Assembly (NCBI GenBank): GCA_949425635.1
Contig: CASPWD010000001.1
Span: 124,001-188,000 of the forward strand
Length of the DNA stretch: 64,000 bases
Direction of reading: 5' to 3'
Source of the DNA: an uncultured Bacilli bacterium
GTDB taxonomy: Bacteria > Bacillota_I > Bacilli_A > RF39 > UBA660
The position numbers and the translations under genes were made by a program. This document shows, piece by piece, positions 8,901 to 16,727 of the stretch (its first letter is position 1; each line of letters starts with the position of its first letter). The notes below the pieces were generated by a model, which saw only the letters and a program-made list of their open reading frames with translations, was not told the DNA's origin and ran no database searches.

Positions 8901-10560
8901 CCGTATAATTATCACATATTATAAGATAATGTGGTTTTTGATTAGGTAAATTACCACCTGCTTGTACAGCAACCTGAGCTTTATAACTTAACTCTTGTAA
9001 CAAATAACTTCCCAACTCTTTAGCCTCATCTAAATTTGAAGCAAAATATCTAACACTTTTATCATTAGTAAAACAATAATTACTATATTTTAAATAATCC
9101 CATTTATATTCTTGAGCTTCACTAGTAAATACAACAATCTTAAGCTCATCATAGCAATAAAATGTCATAAGTTGTAACAAAATATTATTAACGAATCCAT
9201 AACATTTTTTTTCGATTCCCATAACAGCAGTTAAGAAATTATCATATAATGAATACTCCATTGGACTATTATCTATATATTTATATCTCTCTATCACTTC
9301 TTCAGCCAATTTTTTTAGGTTATCCTCTTCTATTGTAAAACCATCTTCTGGCCAATTAATATTAACCTTTAAAGGGACACTTCCTATTCCAACTCTAACA
9401 CCTAGGAAATCGCTTTGCTCTACTCTCTTACACCAAAAATTATTTTTCCTAGTATTAATAATTTTTAAACAATCATTAGTATTTAATAAATTTTCTTCTA
9501 ATATATTTTTTTGTAAAATAAATTCTTTTTTTAATTCTTCCTCTTTTTCTTGTAAATAAGCCTGATAAAGAGAAATAGTTTTTCTTCGATTATTACGTTG
9601 TAAATGCTTATTATATTGTTTTGTAATAGTTGGCCATAATAAAGATGATGTTAACATTAATCCTGCTGAAACAACTTGAATCCATGCCTTATCCCAAGTC
9701 GTCGCCCCTGTAGCAATCTGATTAAATACATTAAATAAATTCATTCCTGACATAGCTCCCATAGTTAACATTGGACCTATAGTTAGTAAAAGGGGCATTT
9801 CTTCGGCTTCTTTAGTTTGTGGAGGTTTGTCTATTTTTATTTCTTTTTCTTCAATCAATCTTCTAATTCTAGGTGATTTAGAAAAATAATTCTTTTTATC
9901 ATATAAATCAAGTTCTTTGACTTCTTTATTTTCATATTTTTCTGGTTCATGATTAAATGGATAAATTTGTGCTGACAATTCATTTATAGTTACTCCAGTA
10001 TAAGGATTATTTACTATAAATATACTATCTAAAAACAATATTTTTAACCCTAAAATATTAATAATATCTCCTGGCATTAAAAACATTTCACCTTCAGTAA
10101 TTCTGTCATTATTCTTATAAGACAACGAGTTAATATCTACTGCCATTGCCAATTGATTGTTTACTCTTTTTACTTGAGCCACCAATCCACTTATAAACGG
10201 ACAATTATATACAACATTACTATCATTAGAATATCCAATTAATAAATTAACATTATTATCATAAGTATATATGCTCAAGTTCGAATCATAAGATAAAGAA
10301 GTATATATAAGGTAAGAAACTCCATCTTTTTCTAAAATATAAAAATCATTTGGTTCTAAGGCAATACTTTCTTGATAAACATTATTATATATCAATTTTA
10401 CATAATCTTTAGAAAACAAAGTCCATAAACCATTCTCGGCTTCTACATTTATTAACTTATAGTCCTCGTTAGGATTCTCATCAAAACTATAACTTCCTGA
10501 TACTTGATTAGGTAAAAAAAACTCCATAATCTTATCTTGAAGAAACAAAGTTATTATCAT
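5977..10560 (-). CDS. essC: EssC, T7SSb FtsK/SpoIIIE-type ATPase
   Basis: A protein of about 1527 aa, the usual EssC length. I chose ATG 10560 because GAGG lies 8 nt upstream. A GTG three codons earlier is also possible. Residues 1-200 look like the paired FHA-type beta domains. Two membrane segments follow near residues 258-285 and 298-315. ATPase domain 1 has an intact Walker A (GTTGSGKS near 710) and ILIDYKGGG. Domain 2 has a degenerate loop (YGTDGQEREQ near 1060) and domain 3 is also degenerate (VSSNKVQNTEKF near 1335), as is common for distal EssC domains. It begins a new transcription unit after the terminator at 10645-10690. EssA, EssB and EsaA are not nearby in the window. Confidence 0.93.
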   Translation of the reverse strand: MIITLFLQDKIMEFFLPNQVSGSYSFDENPNEDYKLINVEAENGLWTLFSKDYVKLIYNNVYQESIALEPNDFYILEKDGVSYLIYTSLSYDSNLSIYTYDNNVNLLIGYSNDSNVVYNCPFISGLVAQVKRVNNQLAMAVDINSLSYKNNDRITEGEMFLMPGDIINILGLKILFLDSIFIVNNPYTGVTINELSAQIYPFNHEPEKYENKEVKELDLYDKKNYFSKSPRIRRLIEEKEIKIDKPPQTKEAEEMPLLLTIGPMLTMGAMSGMNLFNVFNQIATGATTWDKAWIQVVSAGLMLTSSLLWPTITKQYNKHLQRNNRRKTISLYQAYLQEKEEELKKEFILQKNILEENLLNTNDCLKIINTRKNNFWCKRVEQSDFLGVRVGIGSVPLKVNINWPEDGFTIEEDNLKKLAEEVIERYKYIDNSPMEYSLYDNFLTAVMGIEKKCYGFVNNILLQLMTFYCYDELKIVVFTSEAQEYKWDYLKYSNYCFTNDKSVRYFASNLDEAKELGSYLLQELSYKAQVAVQAGGNLPNQKPHYLIICDNYTAYKKTDFFKVLTELDGQIGYSTIIIENKLDKLPSKCINFINLNEGESGILKNSYEKAEITNFRDEIDYNIKMSEVTKILSNIPIEIEGASARLPESIEFLEMEKVGKVEQLNVLNRWNTNDSTKSLRAEVGVDETENYIYLDLHEKFHGPHGLVAGTTGSGKSEFIITYILSMAINYSPDDVAFILIDYKGGGLAYAFENKLTGVKLPHLAGTITNLDKAEMNRTLVSIDSEVKRRQAEFNKARDMLGESTIDIYKYQGFYHEGKLKEPIPHLFIISDEFAELKSQQPEFMDNLISVARIGRSLGVHLILATQKPSGVVNDQIWSNTKFRVCLKVADAGDSNEMLKKPDAALLKQSGRFYLQVGMDEIYELGQSGWAGAKYYPSDKILKQVDKSINFIDNNGQVIKTIQESSGTAKKEAQGEQLSAIMTEIINVANQVDKRAKRLWLDNVPEMILSDDVEKKYNISHTPFNVIATIGEYDAPELQEQGPVVYNILEDGNTGIYGTDGQEREQLLNAVIYSTCKNHTTDELNIYAIDYGSESLRIFERVPHFGGIVYSGENEKYTNLLKMIDAERTKRKKMFVDFGGDYVNYIKNSGKTLPLKLVIINNVDTIKENIQDFMDDMANLTRDSERYGIVYIFTGNGDSSIPTKVKQNIKNSYALKLKDKFEYSEVLGTKVTIPPAETPGRGLLDNSGPHEFQTASIVGDISELSKYVLTFIEELKKVNSTKVQKIPTLPDNVRFDDISEYIKDLTSVPIGIVRKSLDPLIINLKESIGYIVSSNKVQNTEKFVKSFLEVLKASKTSVILIDGMKALENDKQNVANYFDDNYDVVIDKIITYINDRIANKSAGDVALIMYGVDKIKSKLSDDKKLNELTSLIKKNEEIPMILIDDALKLKQYQFDDWYKDLFGNAEGVWIGSGVSDQTLLKTTGFNKEYTLPYPNNMAFHVIDGMANLFKTIDFVTPDGEGDGDSNEQ

Positions 10561-10644
10561 AAGCAACACCTCATATTATGTAATAATAATACCATATTAT
10601 TAAAATCTATTAAAGTTAATAGTTTCATACACCTTATTTTTTTA

Positions 10645-10690
10645 TATAAAAAACCCACAATTTAGCTATAAAAGCTTTCTTTGTAGGTTT
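10645..10690 (-). terminator. intrinsic terminator between the 59-aa gene and essC
   Basis: Read on the minus strand, AAACCTACAA (10690-10681) pairs with TTGTGGGTTT (10660-10651) with one G-T wobble and is followed by TTTTTTATA. It separates the 1359-aa/59-aa unit from essC. Confidence 0.75.
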
Positions 10691-10703
10691 AGTATATTAA
10701 TAT

Positions 10704-10883
10704 CTATAAAGACTTACTTCCCTTATTACTTTCAGAAGTTTCTTTTTGAGGGTTCAATCTCTTATCAACCAAATCTGGTTCTGATACAGAAACATTTTCA
10801 AACACATTAGATGAATTATTAATATTTTCTAACGCCTTCTTAAGAATATCCATTTTCTTATTTAATAATTCTTTTTTATTCAT
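10704..10883 (-). CDS. small charged protein (59 aa) following the 1359-aa effector
   Basis: This short gene starts with ATG 10883, five nt after the stop of the large effector gene, with GGAG about 10 nt ahead, and ends at TAG 10704. It begins MNKKELLNKKMDILKKALEN, an amphipathic helix, then a disordered acidic/polar tail ending ESNKGSKSL. No family is recognised. Its place is where an immunity or accessory gene would be expected, but at 59 aa it is short for an immunity protein. Confidence 0.6.
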   Translation of the reverse strand: MNKKELLNKKMDILKKALENINNSSNVFENVSVSEPDLVDKRLNPQKETSESNKGSKSL

Positions 10884-10888
10884 AATCT

Positions 10889-13800
10889 TTATTCTCCTTC
10901 ATTTAATAATTCTAATAAAGTATTAACATCAACACCGGATTTAGTATGAGTTATAGCTGATGTTCCATTAGTTTCAGAAATATCATATCTAGCTTGAACA
11001 TCTTCTAGAACTCTTCTTAATTCTTCAATCTTCGTAACATCATTTGACCTTTTTATCTCATCAATATAATCTAAAACAGTTACTTCTAGCTTAGTAGAGT
11101 CAAACATACCTGCAACAGATTGATGAGAAACCTCTGCTGTATAATCAGCATCCATTTTAATACTATCATTTGCATTTAGTTTATACCCACTTACATTTGC
11201 TTCATAAATATCGATTGCTTCTTTTAATTCATTTATATCTCCACTTCTTACAAATGAATCTGCAAGATTATTTATATGATCAACTTGTTGTTTTGCTAAT
11301 CTTTCTATATCTATTTCTACAATTGGAATATTCCACTCGGATGCTGCTTTTAAAGCATTTTGTTTTAATGTATCAGAAGCATCTGTATATAAAACAATAT
11401 AATCTGGAGTTACATCTGATCGATTTAAAACGAACTCATTATATACTCTAGTAGTATTTCTTGACATATTATCTGCTGAAATAAATACTTGCTGATTACC
11501 AGAAGAGAATCCATAATTAGCAATATGACTATTAATATCATATGGACCCATTTCTTTTATTGTATCTCTACCCACAGTAGTAAATCCGTAAAGTACTCCA
11601 TCTCTTTCTACAGGACAAGAACCTATATTTTGAGCTGTAATATAAGACGTAGATAAACCATGTGTTTTAGGATCAGCCACTTGATTCCATGTCTGAATAT
11701 AACTATCATTTATTAATGTTTTTTCCATAGTAAATCCTGTATCGCTACTATAAACTAACAATGAAAAATCATCCATTGGTACAATTTCAACCTGAGTACC
11801 ATTATAATCTACAAATCTTGAAGGCGACGATTTTATCTTTTCTGCTGTTGCCCTTAAAGCTTCTTCATAAGTTTTTGTATATTCTAATCTTAATGTTTCA
11901 TCTAAGAACAACAATTCTTCAGAAGATATTCTAATATTTTGGCCTTCATATAATTTTACCAAATCATCTACACTTTCAACAGAGTCAATACTCTTTATAT
12001 AATCTAGTATAGCAATATATTTTAAAGTTTCTTCTGAATCTATCTGTCCAACAATTTCATCTATGTGATCACCATATTTAGCAACTAATCCTTTTGCTTC
12101 TTTATAAGTCATTGAAAAATATTTTTGAAAATATGAATCCTTCATCGAATCTAAATCGTTTAAAAAGCCAAGTGACCTATATGACTCCAAACTATCATAA
12201 AACTTTTTATCACATTGAGCATACAAATCCTCATAGAACTTAGGAGATAAATCAACATCTATCCTTTCTCCATAATTTCTATAGAATAAAATATATTCTT
12301 GAAGTGTTTGTATATCAATAGAACCAATATTTTTTAAATGTTCACTATTATCAAATAAGAATGAAAGAGATGAATCAGTTATCGTATATAAATTATTTAA
12401 ACTATTATCAGACTGAGCATCTTTTACTATTTTCACAAATAAATCATATAAATCTGGATTGTTATTTTTTAAACTAATAATCTTTGAACTAATTTCAGAG
12501 AAAGGTCCAATGCTTAAAACAAAATCAGTCCCAAAAGTATCAAGGAACTCACTATTTAGCATTCTCAAGTCAAAAGTATTTAAAGCTCTAACATTTTGAT
12601 CATTAAGCATTCTAATAATATCTAAGCCCCTTGAATCAATTAAACCCTTTTCTATCATATCAGCCAATACTAATTGTTGTGTAAATATACCATAGTTTAA
12701 CTTTCTAATATCTTCAGGAAGATAAGCATACACTTTTTCTTTTACCATATTTTTTAAATTTTCAAACGCATCCATATTATTATTTGCTAATCTATTTAAA
12801 GCAGTATTCATATCTTGAATATATCTTCCATAAAAATTTCGTTCTATATTAGCAGAGCCAAATAATAATTTACCATTTTCTATTCTTGATATCACTTCTT
12901 CAATGATAAAAGAATCTGCTATTTTAGATGAATCCATATTTGCAAGTACTTTAACTAAATTATCATCAGATAATTCCTTTATAATATTCGGATTCTGCAC
13001 AATATAATCAATATATTTACCAATACTCATATTACCTTTACATGCTTCTAATATTATAAAATCTTGATTTTTAATAACTCTTTGTTCTAAGCAATCTAAT
13101 ACTTCTTTACTAACTCTATCATCTTTAAAAAGCTTCCATATATTAAAAATATTAGCAGATTCAACTTGTTTCAATTGATCTTCTAAAGATTGATTTAAAA
13201 ATTCGTCCACATTTATAGTCTTAAAATTTTGAACATTTACACTATCTCTTCTTATTATAATTTCCTCTTCTGATTTTTGAATAGTAGCTTTTGAATCAAG
13301 TGTATCATCAACTACATGCTCTGACTGCTTAACAGTATCTTCTATATTTTGTGTTCCTAATTTTACCTGTAAAATATCGTCTATATCTTTGGCAGTTAAT
13401 GTTATTTTACCTTCTAGCATATCTGAAATTTGAGAAGATTCTCTTAAATCTATATCATAATCTTTTTGTATACGAGCTAATAGTTTTACTGCTTCTTCAT
13501 TAGTTAATGGCTTAACTGCGGCTCTAATATCTGGTATTTCTGTTAATAAACTAACTGTTCCAGCCATTACAGCATTAACTCCTACTGTACTCCATCCACC
13601 ATTATATTCAAATAAAGCATTATACTTTTCTGTAAATGTTAACTCTTCCCAGGTTTTATTACTTATCTGATTACCATTCTCATCATAATTTATCAAATAA
13701 AGTATTTGCTGCATATTGCTTTCTGTAGGAGCATATATCATTTGAAGCAAAGGATTCACAAAAGTCCCCGAAGCACCATCTATAGTGTCTAAACCAACAT

Positions 13801-14968
13801 GCGACACTGTATTTAATATTTGTCCTTGTAATCCAGTAAATCCAGATATTCTAAGAGTATTTATTGATGCACCTAAAAACATCTCAAATCCTTCATACAA
13901 TCCCATTGCTCCACCATAAGTTAAACCTTCACCTAATGACGCACCATCTGCCCATGCATTTTGGGTGTTTTTTCCAAATCCTGCCGTTGTTGCTATTAAT
14001 CCAGATGTAACTGCTTGTTGTGTTATGTTTAATGTAGCAACATTCCCAACATGAATAGTCGCCAGAGTTCCTGCACTACTTGCCGCACTAGTACCTGCCG
14101 CAGCAGCACCACCACTTACAGCTGTACCTATACCCATTGTAGCAAGAGTTAAAGCTAAAATACCTCCTATATATCCTACACCATCTGCAACTTTATAAGC
14201 TGCTCCAGTTGATTTAAATGGACTAAATGAATTATCATCTAGCCATTTTCCTATCTGACTATTTGCATGAAAACTATCAAAAGCATTAGTAACATACTTT
14301 TCTGATACAAAATCCATTGTATTACTCCATAATGATTTTGTCATAGAATGGAATTCATATCCAAACATCTTACTACCTACCCATGATATTCCATCAAGAA
14401 ATGCATATAATGGTGTATTTGATGCTGCTCCGATAATTGTTGCAGTATCAACAAGAGCCTCTGCAAATTCGCCTAATCCTTGAACAAGTCCTACTACTGT
14501 ATTACCAACTGAAGCACCAGTTTTCTTTAAAGTCTCAAGCGGATGTGTTGCATGATACCATAACCAATCTTTAACTTGATTAAATTTCTCGCCTAATGTA
14601 TCAAGTAAACTTTTAGATTGACTCGCTACTTCAGCCGATGTAGAAAGTTCAGTATCCGCAATATTGTTCACCATGGAACTTGTATAATACTTTGCATTTT
14701 CAGTTAAAGGCAATATTAAAGGATAGGAAGACTGCGTAAATTCACTTCCAGTATTTAAATTAAAATTATCATATTTTTCATTTTGAGATACATCATCTAC
14801 AAATACATCTAAATCTAAATCGACATTCGTTGTATCTATTCTATTATCTTCATTAGAAGCAGAACCAACGAATTTATTTATAGCAAATGAATTTATTATA
14901 TTGTTATTATTTACTGAAACATTACCAGCATTTATCGTTTTAGATTTATATGTTCCTACAGCTACCAT
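10889..14968 (-). CDS. 1359-aa T7SS-associated effector-like protein, unknown C-terminal domain
   Basis: Residues 1-60 carry the shared N-terminal domain (VGTYKSKTINAGNV, FVGS, LDLDVFVDD). Residues about 150-480 match the module of the 714-aa effector almost block for block (GASVGNTVVGLVQGLGEFAE, KNTQNAWADGASLGEG, EKYNALFEYNGGW). About 550 residues of helical, repeat-like sequence follow. Near residues 1055-1240 is a compact alpha/beta domain (FVDYNGTQVEIVPMDDFSLL, SRNTTRVYNEFVLNRSDV, NIPIVEIDIERLAKQQ). No known toxin motif is evident. That last domain resembles the C-terminus of the 666-aa protein at 59026-61026. There is no Sec signal or LXG domain. Export by the adjacent EssC is inferred. 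The gene has its own promoter. Confidence 0.7.
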   Translation of the reverse strand: MVAVGTYKSKTINAGNVSVNNNNIINSFAINKFVGSASNEDNRIDTTNVDLDLDVFVDDVSQNEKYDNFNLNTGSEFTQSSYPLILPLTENAKYYTSSMVNNIADTELSTSAEVASQSKSLLDTLGEKFNQVKDWLWYHATHPLETLKKTGASVGNTVVGLVQGLGEFAEALVDTATIIGAASNTPLYAFLDGISWVGSKMFGYEFHSMTKSLWSNTMDFVSEKYVTNAFDSFHANSQIGKWLDDNSFSPFKSTGAAYKVADGVGYIGGILALTLATMGIGTAVSGGAAAAGTSAASSAGTLATIHVGNVATLNITQQAVTSGLIATTAGFGKNTQNAWADGASLGEGLTYGGAMGLYEGFEMFLGASINTLRISGFTGLQGQILNTVSHVGLDTIDGASGTFVNPLLQMIYAPTESNMQQILYLINYDENGNQISNKTWEELTFTEKYNALFEYNGGWSTVGVNAVMAGTVSLLTEIPDIRAAVKPLTNEEAVKLLARIQKDYDIDLRESSQISDMLEGKITLTAKDIDDILQVKLGTQNIEDTVKQSEHVVDDTLDSKATIQKSEEEIIIRRDSVNVQNFKTINVDEFLNQSLEDQLKQVESANIFNIWKLFKDDRVSKEVLDCLEQRVIKNQDFIILEACKGNMSIGKYIDYIVQNPNIIKELSDDNLVKVLANMDSSKIADSFIIEEVISRIENGKLLFGSANIERNFYGRYIQDMNTALNRLANNNMDAFENLKNMVKEKVYAYLPEDIRKLNYGIFTQQLVLADMIEKGLIDSRGLDIIRMLNDQNVRALNTFDLRMLNSEFLDTFGTDFVLSIGPFSEISSKIISLKNNNPDLYDLFVKIVKDAQSDNSLNNLYTITDSSLSFLFDNSEHLKNIGSIDIQTLQEYILFYRNYGERIDVDLSPKFYEDLYAQCDKKFYDSLESYRSLGFLNDLDSMKDSYFQKYFSMTYKEAKGLVAKYGDHIDEIVGQIDSEETLKYIAILDYIKSIDSVESVDDLVKLYEGQNIRISSEELLFLDETLRLEYTKTYEEALRATAEKIKSSPSRFVDYNGTQVEIVPMDDFSLLVYSSDTGFTMEKTLINDSYIQTWNQVADPKTHGLSTSYITAQNIGSCPVERDGVLYGFTTVGRDTIKEMGPYDINSHIANYGFSSGNQQVFISADNMSRNTTRVYNEFVLNRSDVTPDYIVLYTDASDTLKQNALKAASEWNIPIVEIDIERLAKQQVDHINNLADSFVRSGDINELKEAIDIYEANVSGYKLNANDSIKMDADYTAEVSHQSVAGMFDSTKLEVTVLDYIDEIKRSNDVTKIEELRRVLEDVQARYDISETNGTSAITHTKSGVDVNTLLELLNEGE

Positions 14969-14997
14969 ATCATCACACTCTTCATCTTATATACATG

Positions 14998-15026
14998 ATT
15001 ATAAAATATATTTAAAAAAATATAAA
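14998..15026 (-). promoter_or_regulatory. probable promoter of the 1359-aa effector gene
   Basis: On the minus strand TTTATA (15021-15026), a 17-nt spacer and TATAAT (14998-15003) precede the ATG at 14968. The -35 is weak, the -10 is perfect. Confidence 0.5.
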
Positions 15027-15122
15027 GAATGAGAAACATATTATTAATAAATTAGCTATTTTAATCACAAATAATACTATTGAACATATACTTTATAATA
15101 GAACTTTCTGTTAATAAAACTA

Positions 15123-15150
15123 TTTACTTAAAGAAAAAATATGTTATAAT
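15123..15150 (+). promoter_or_regulatory. promoter of the split tRNA-Trp gene, now serving the element-borne tRNA-Trp
   Basis: TTTACT (15123-15128), 16 nt, TATAAT (15145-15150), then the tRNA 5' end at 15169. After integration this promoter points into the element, with the intact tRNA-Trp about 180 nt downstream and a terminator behind it. Confidence 0.65.
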
Positions 15151-15168
15151 TAAATTGCTTACTTTTAC

Positions 15169-15208
15169 AGGGGTATAGTTCAATGGTAGAATAACGGTCT
15201 CCAAAACC
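15169..15208 (+). pseudogene. 5' half of the host tRNA-Trp(CCA), interrupted at attL
   Basis: AGGGGTA (15169-15175) is the 5' acceptor strand whose partner TACCCCT lies 28 kb away at 43474-43480. The D-arm and the anticodon arm through CCAAAACC are present. The sequence after 15208 does not supply a matching T-arm or acceptor strand, so this half is not functional as placed. Joined with 43451-43484 it gives a complete 74-nt tRNA-Trp. Confidence 0.9.
15197..15208 (+). other. attL core of the integrative element
   Basis: The 12-bp block gtctccaaaacc occurs here and at 43439-43450. Outside it the two junctions differ, and swapping them restores an intact tRNA-Trp. The crossover lies in the anticodon stem-loop. 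Element length between cores is 28,242 bp. Confidence 0.88.
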
Positions 15209-15282
15209 TTTGGTGTACCGCCTTTGAATTCCCGTATTTATAAGGAAAAAGAAGCATATTATTTGTTTTTTTAGAGAAATTC

Positions 15283-15290
15283 CTGCCAAT
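15283..15290 (+). other. possible integrase/excisionase arm-type site, left end
   Basis: CTGCCAAT lies 75 bp inside attL. CTGCCAAAA recurs twice about 110-125 bp inside attR, where one copy is part of a palindrome. A shared motif near both ends suggests arm-type binding for the integrase. This is inference from position. Confidence 0.35.
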
Positions 15291-15349
15291 TAGCAAGTAA
15301 TAATTCATATTAAAACAATGTGAATCAAGTTAAAACAAGATAAAAAAAT

Positions 15350-15423
15350 AGAGGATTAGTTAAATGGTATAATAATAGTCTCCAAAACTACTGTTGGGAG
15401 TTCGATTCTCTCATCCTCTGCCA
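15350..15423 (+). tRNA. complete element-borne tRNA-Trp (anticodon CCA)
   Basis: The 74-nt sequence folds as a full cloverleaf: acceptor AGAGGAT/ATCCTCT, D-arm with GTTAAATGGTA, anticodon loop CTCCAAA with CCA at 15382-15384, T-arm GGGAG-TTCGATT-CTCTC, then G and an encoded CCA. By eye it matches the interrupted host tRNA-Trp at about 54 of 74 positions, with differences compensated in the acceptor stem, so it is a divergent but apparently functional gene and not a duplicate. It lies 142 bp inside attL in the same direction as the split host gene and downstream of the host promoter. I infer that it replaces the tRNA function lost on integration. Confidence 0.92.
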
Positions 15424-15432
15424 TTGATAATT

Positions 15433-15459
15433 AAAGTTCAAATAACATTTGGACTTTTT
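15433..15459 (+). terminator. terminator after the element tRNA-Trp
   Basis: AAAGTTCAAAT pairs with ATTTGGACTTT around a 3-nt loop with one G-T wobble and runs into TTTTT. Confidence 0.7.
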
Positions 15460-15502
15460 AATTTGCATAAGTATATTTATAATAAAAAAAAGGAGAAGTG
15501 AA

Positions 15503-15769
15503 ATGTTGCAAAAAAATTTATTAAAAATTAAGAGTAATATAAGTAATAATTGCTTTAGTGAAGAAGATATTGATAAAATGATTAATAATTTGGGCGTATC
15601 TCTTGATGAAAATATGAATAAAATTGATTTTTTGAATTTTTACTTATATTTTGGTAAGGATATTGAACATTATAAAATTTATTCTAAAATAAAAAATGAT
15701 AATATTTCATGGAAAACATTTAAAAATAGCGTACTACCAAGCATCACATTTCGTGATTTAGAAAGATAA
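15503..15769 (+). CDS. hypothetical protein (88 aa), left end of the element
   Basis: ATG 15503 follows AGGAGAAGTGAA at good spacing. A longer reading from 15449 would run through the ribosome site and is unlikely. The product, starting MLQKNLLKIKSN, is charged and helical with no membrane segment and no recognised family. It is the first gene of the element, ahead of parA. Confidence 0.6.
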   Translation: MLQKNLLKIKSNISNNCFSEEDIDKMINNLGVSLDENMNKIDFLNFYLYFGKDIEHYKIYSKIKNDNISWKTFKNSVLPSITFRDLER

Positions 15770-15911
15770 TCATTATTTTATTATTAATGGAAAATATCTT
15801 AACAATTTTAACTAATAAGTTATATATAGTTAAACTGATAGAAATATCAGTTTTTTTGTGCTTTTTACATAGCCATTATTGAAAATAATGGCAAAGAAAG
15901 GAGATGAGAAA

Positions 15912-16727
15912 ATGAATAAAGTAATAGCTGTCGCTAATCAAAAAGGTGGTGTAGGAAAAACAACAACATGTTTATCACTTGGCGCTGCTTTATCTAAACT
16001 TGGAAAAAAAGTTTTATTAGTAGATTCAGATCCTCAAGGTAATTTAACTACTTGTATGGGTTTTTATGACCCAAAAGAGTACAGATATACTTTGAGTGAC
16101 TTAATGAATCAATCTATTAATGATTATGATGTTAAAATTAGTGAATCTATATTACATCATAAAGAAAATATTGATTTGATTCCTTCTAATATTAGTTTAG
16201 CTGTAATAGATAATGCTTTAATGACGGCAATGAGTAGAGAATATGTTATGAGAGATTGTATAAGTAAAATAAAAGATAATTATGATTATGTAATTATTGA
16301 TTGTTTACCATCTTTAAATATGTTATTTATAAATGCTTTAGCTAGTGCAGATAGTGTAATTATTCCTGTACAGACACATTACTTAGCTACGATGGGGATG
16401 ACAGAACTGTTTAAATCTATTAATAAAGTAAAAAGTAAGATTAATCCAGCTTTAAATATTGAAGGAATATTAATGACTTTAACGGATAAGACTAATTTAA
16501 CTAGAGAAGTAAAGCAACAATTAAGAAGTATGTGTAGGGATAAGATAAGATTATTTAATACAGAAATACCAAAAGCGATTAAAACAGCTGAAGCAAGTTC
16601 TCAGGGAGTAAGTATCTTTGAATATGACGAACGAGGTAAAGCTACAGAAGCATATTTCGATTTAGCAAAGGAGGTTTTATATGGCAACAAAGAAAAAGTT
16701 AAAGATGAATCTTCCTTCTGTAGATGA
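15912..16727 (+). CDS. parA: ParA/Soj family partition ATPase
   Basis: Start ATG 15912 follows AAAGGAGATGAGAAA. The 271-aa protein opens MNKVIAVANQKGGVGKTT, the deviant Walker A of ParA/MinD ATPases, followed by LLVDSDPQGNLT and VIIDCLPSL. It ends inside the start of parB (47-bp overlap), so the pair is coupled. On an integrative conjugative element, ParAB is thought to stabilise the excised circular form. Homology is with Soj-type chromosomal and plasmid ParA. Confidence 0.92.
   Translation: MNKVIAVANQKGGVGKTTTCLSLGAALSKLGKKVLLVDSDPQGNLTTCMGFYDPKEYRYTLSDLMNQSINDYDVKISESILHHKENIDLIPSNISLAVIDNALMTAMSREYVMRDCISKIKDNYDYVIIDCLPSLNMLFINALASADSVIIPVQTHYLATMGMTELFKSINKVKSKINPALNIEGILMTLTDKTNLTREVKQQLRSMCRDKIRLFNTEIPKAIKTAEASSQGVSIFEYDERGKATEAYFDLAKEVLYGNKEKVKDESSFCR

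Noticed and set aside
1-15000. T7SS island as part of the conjugative element
   Set aside because: It lies outside attL on the other side of the split tRNA-Trp and reads in the opposite direction. It may be mobile in its own right, but not with this element.
15169-15245. Functional hybrid tRNA at attL
   Set aside because: Bases after the core do not form a T-arm or pair with the AGGGGTA acceptor strand.
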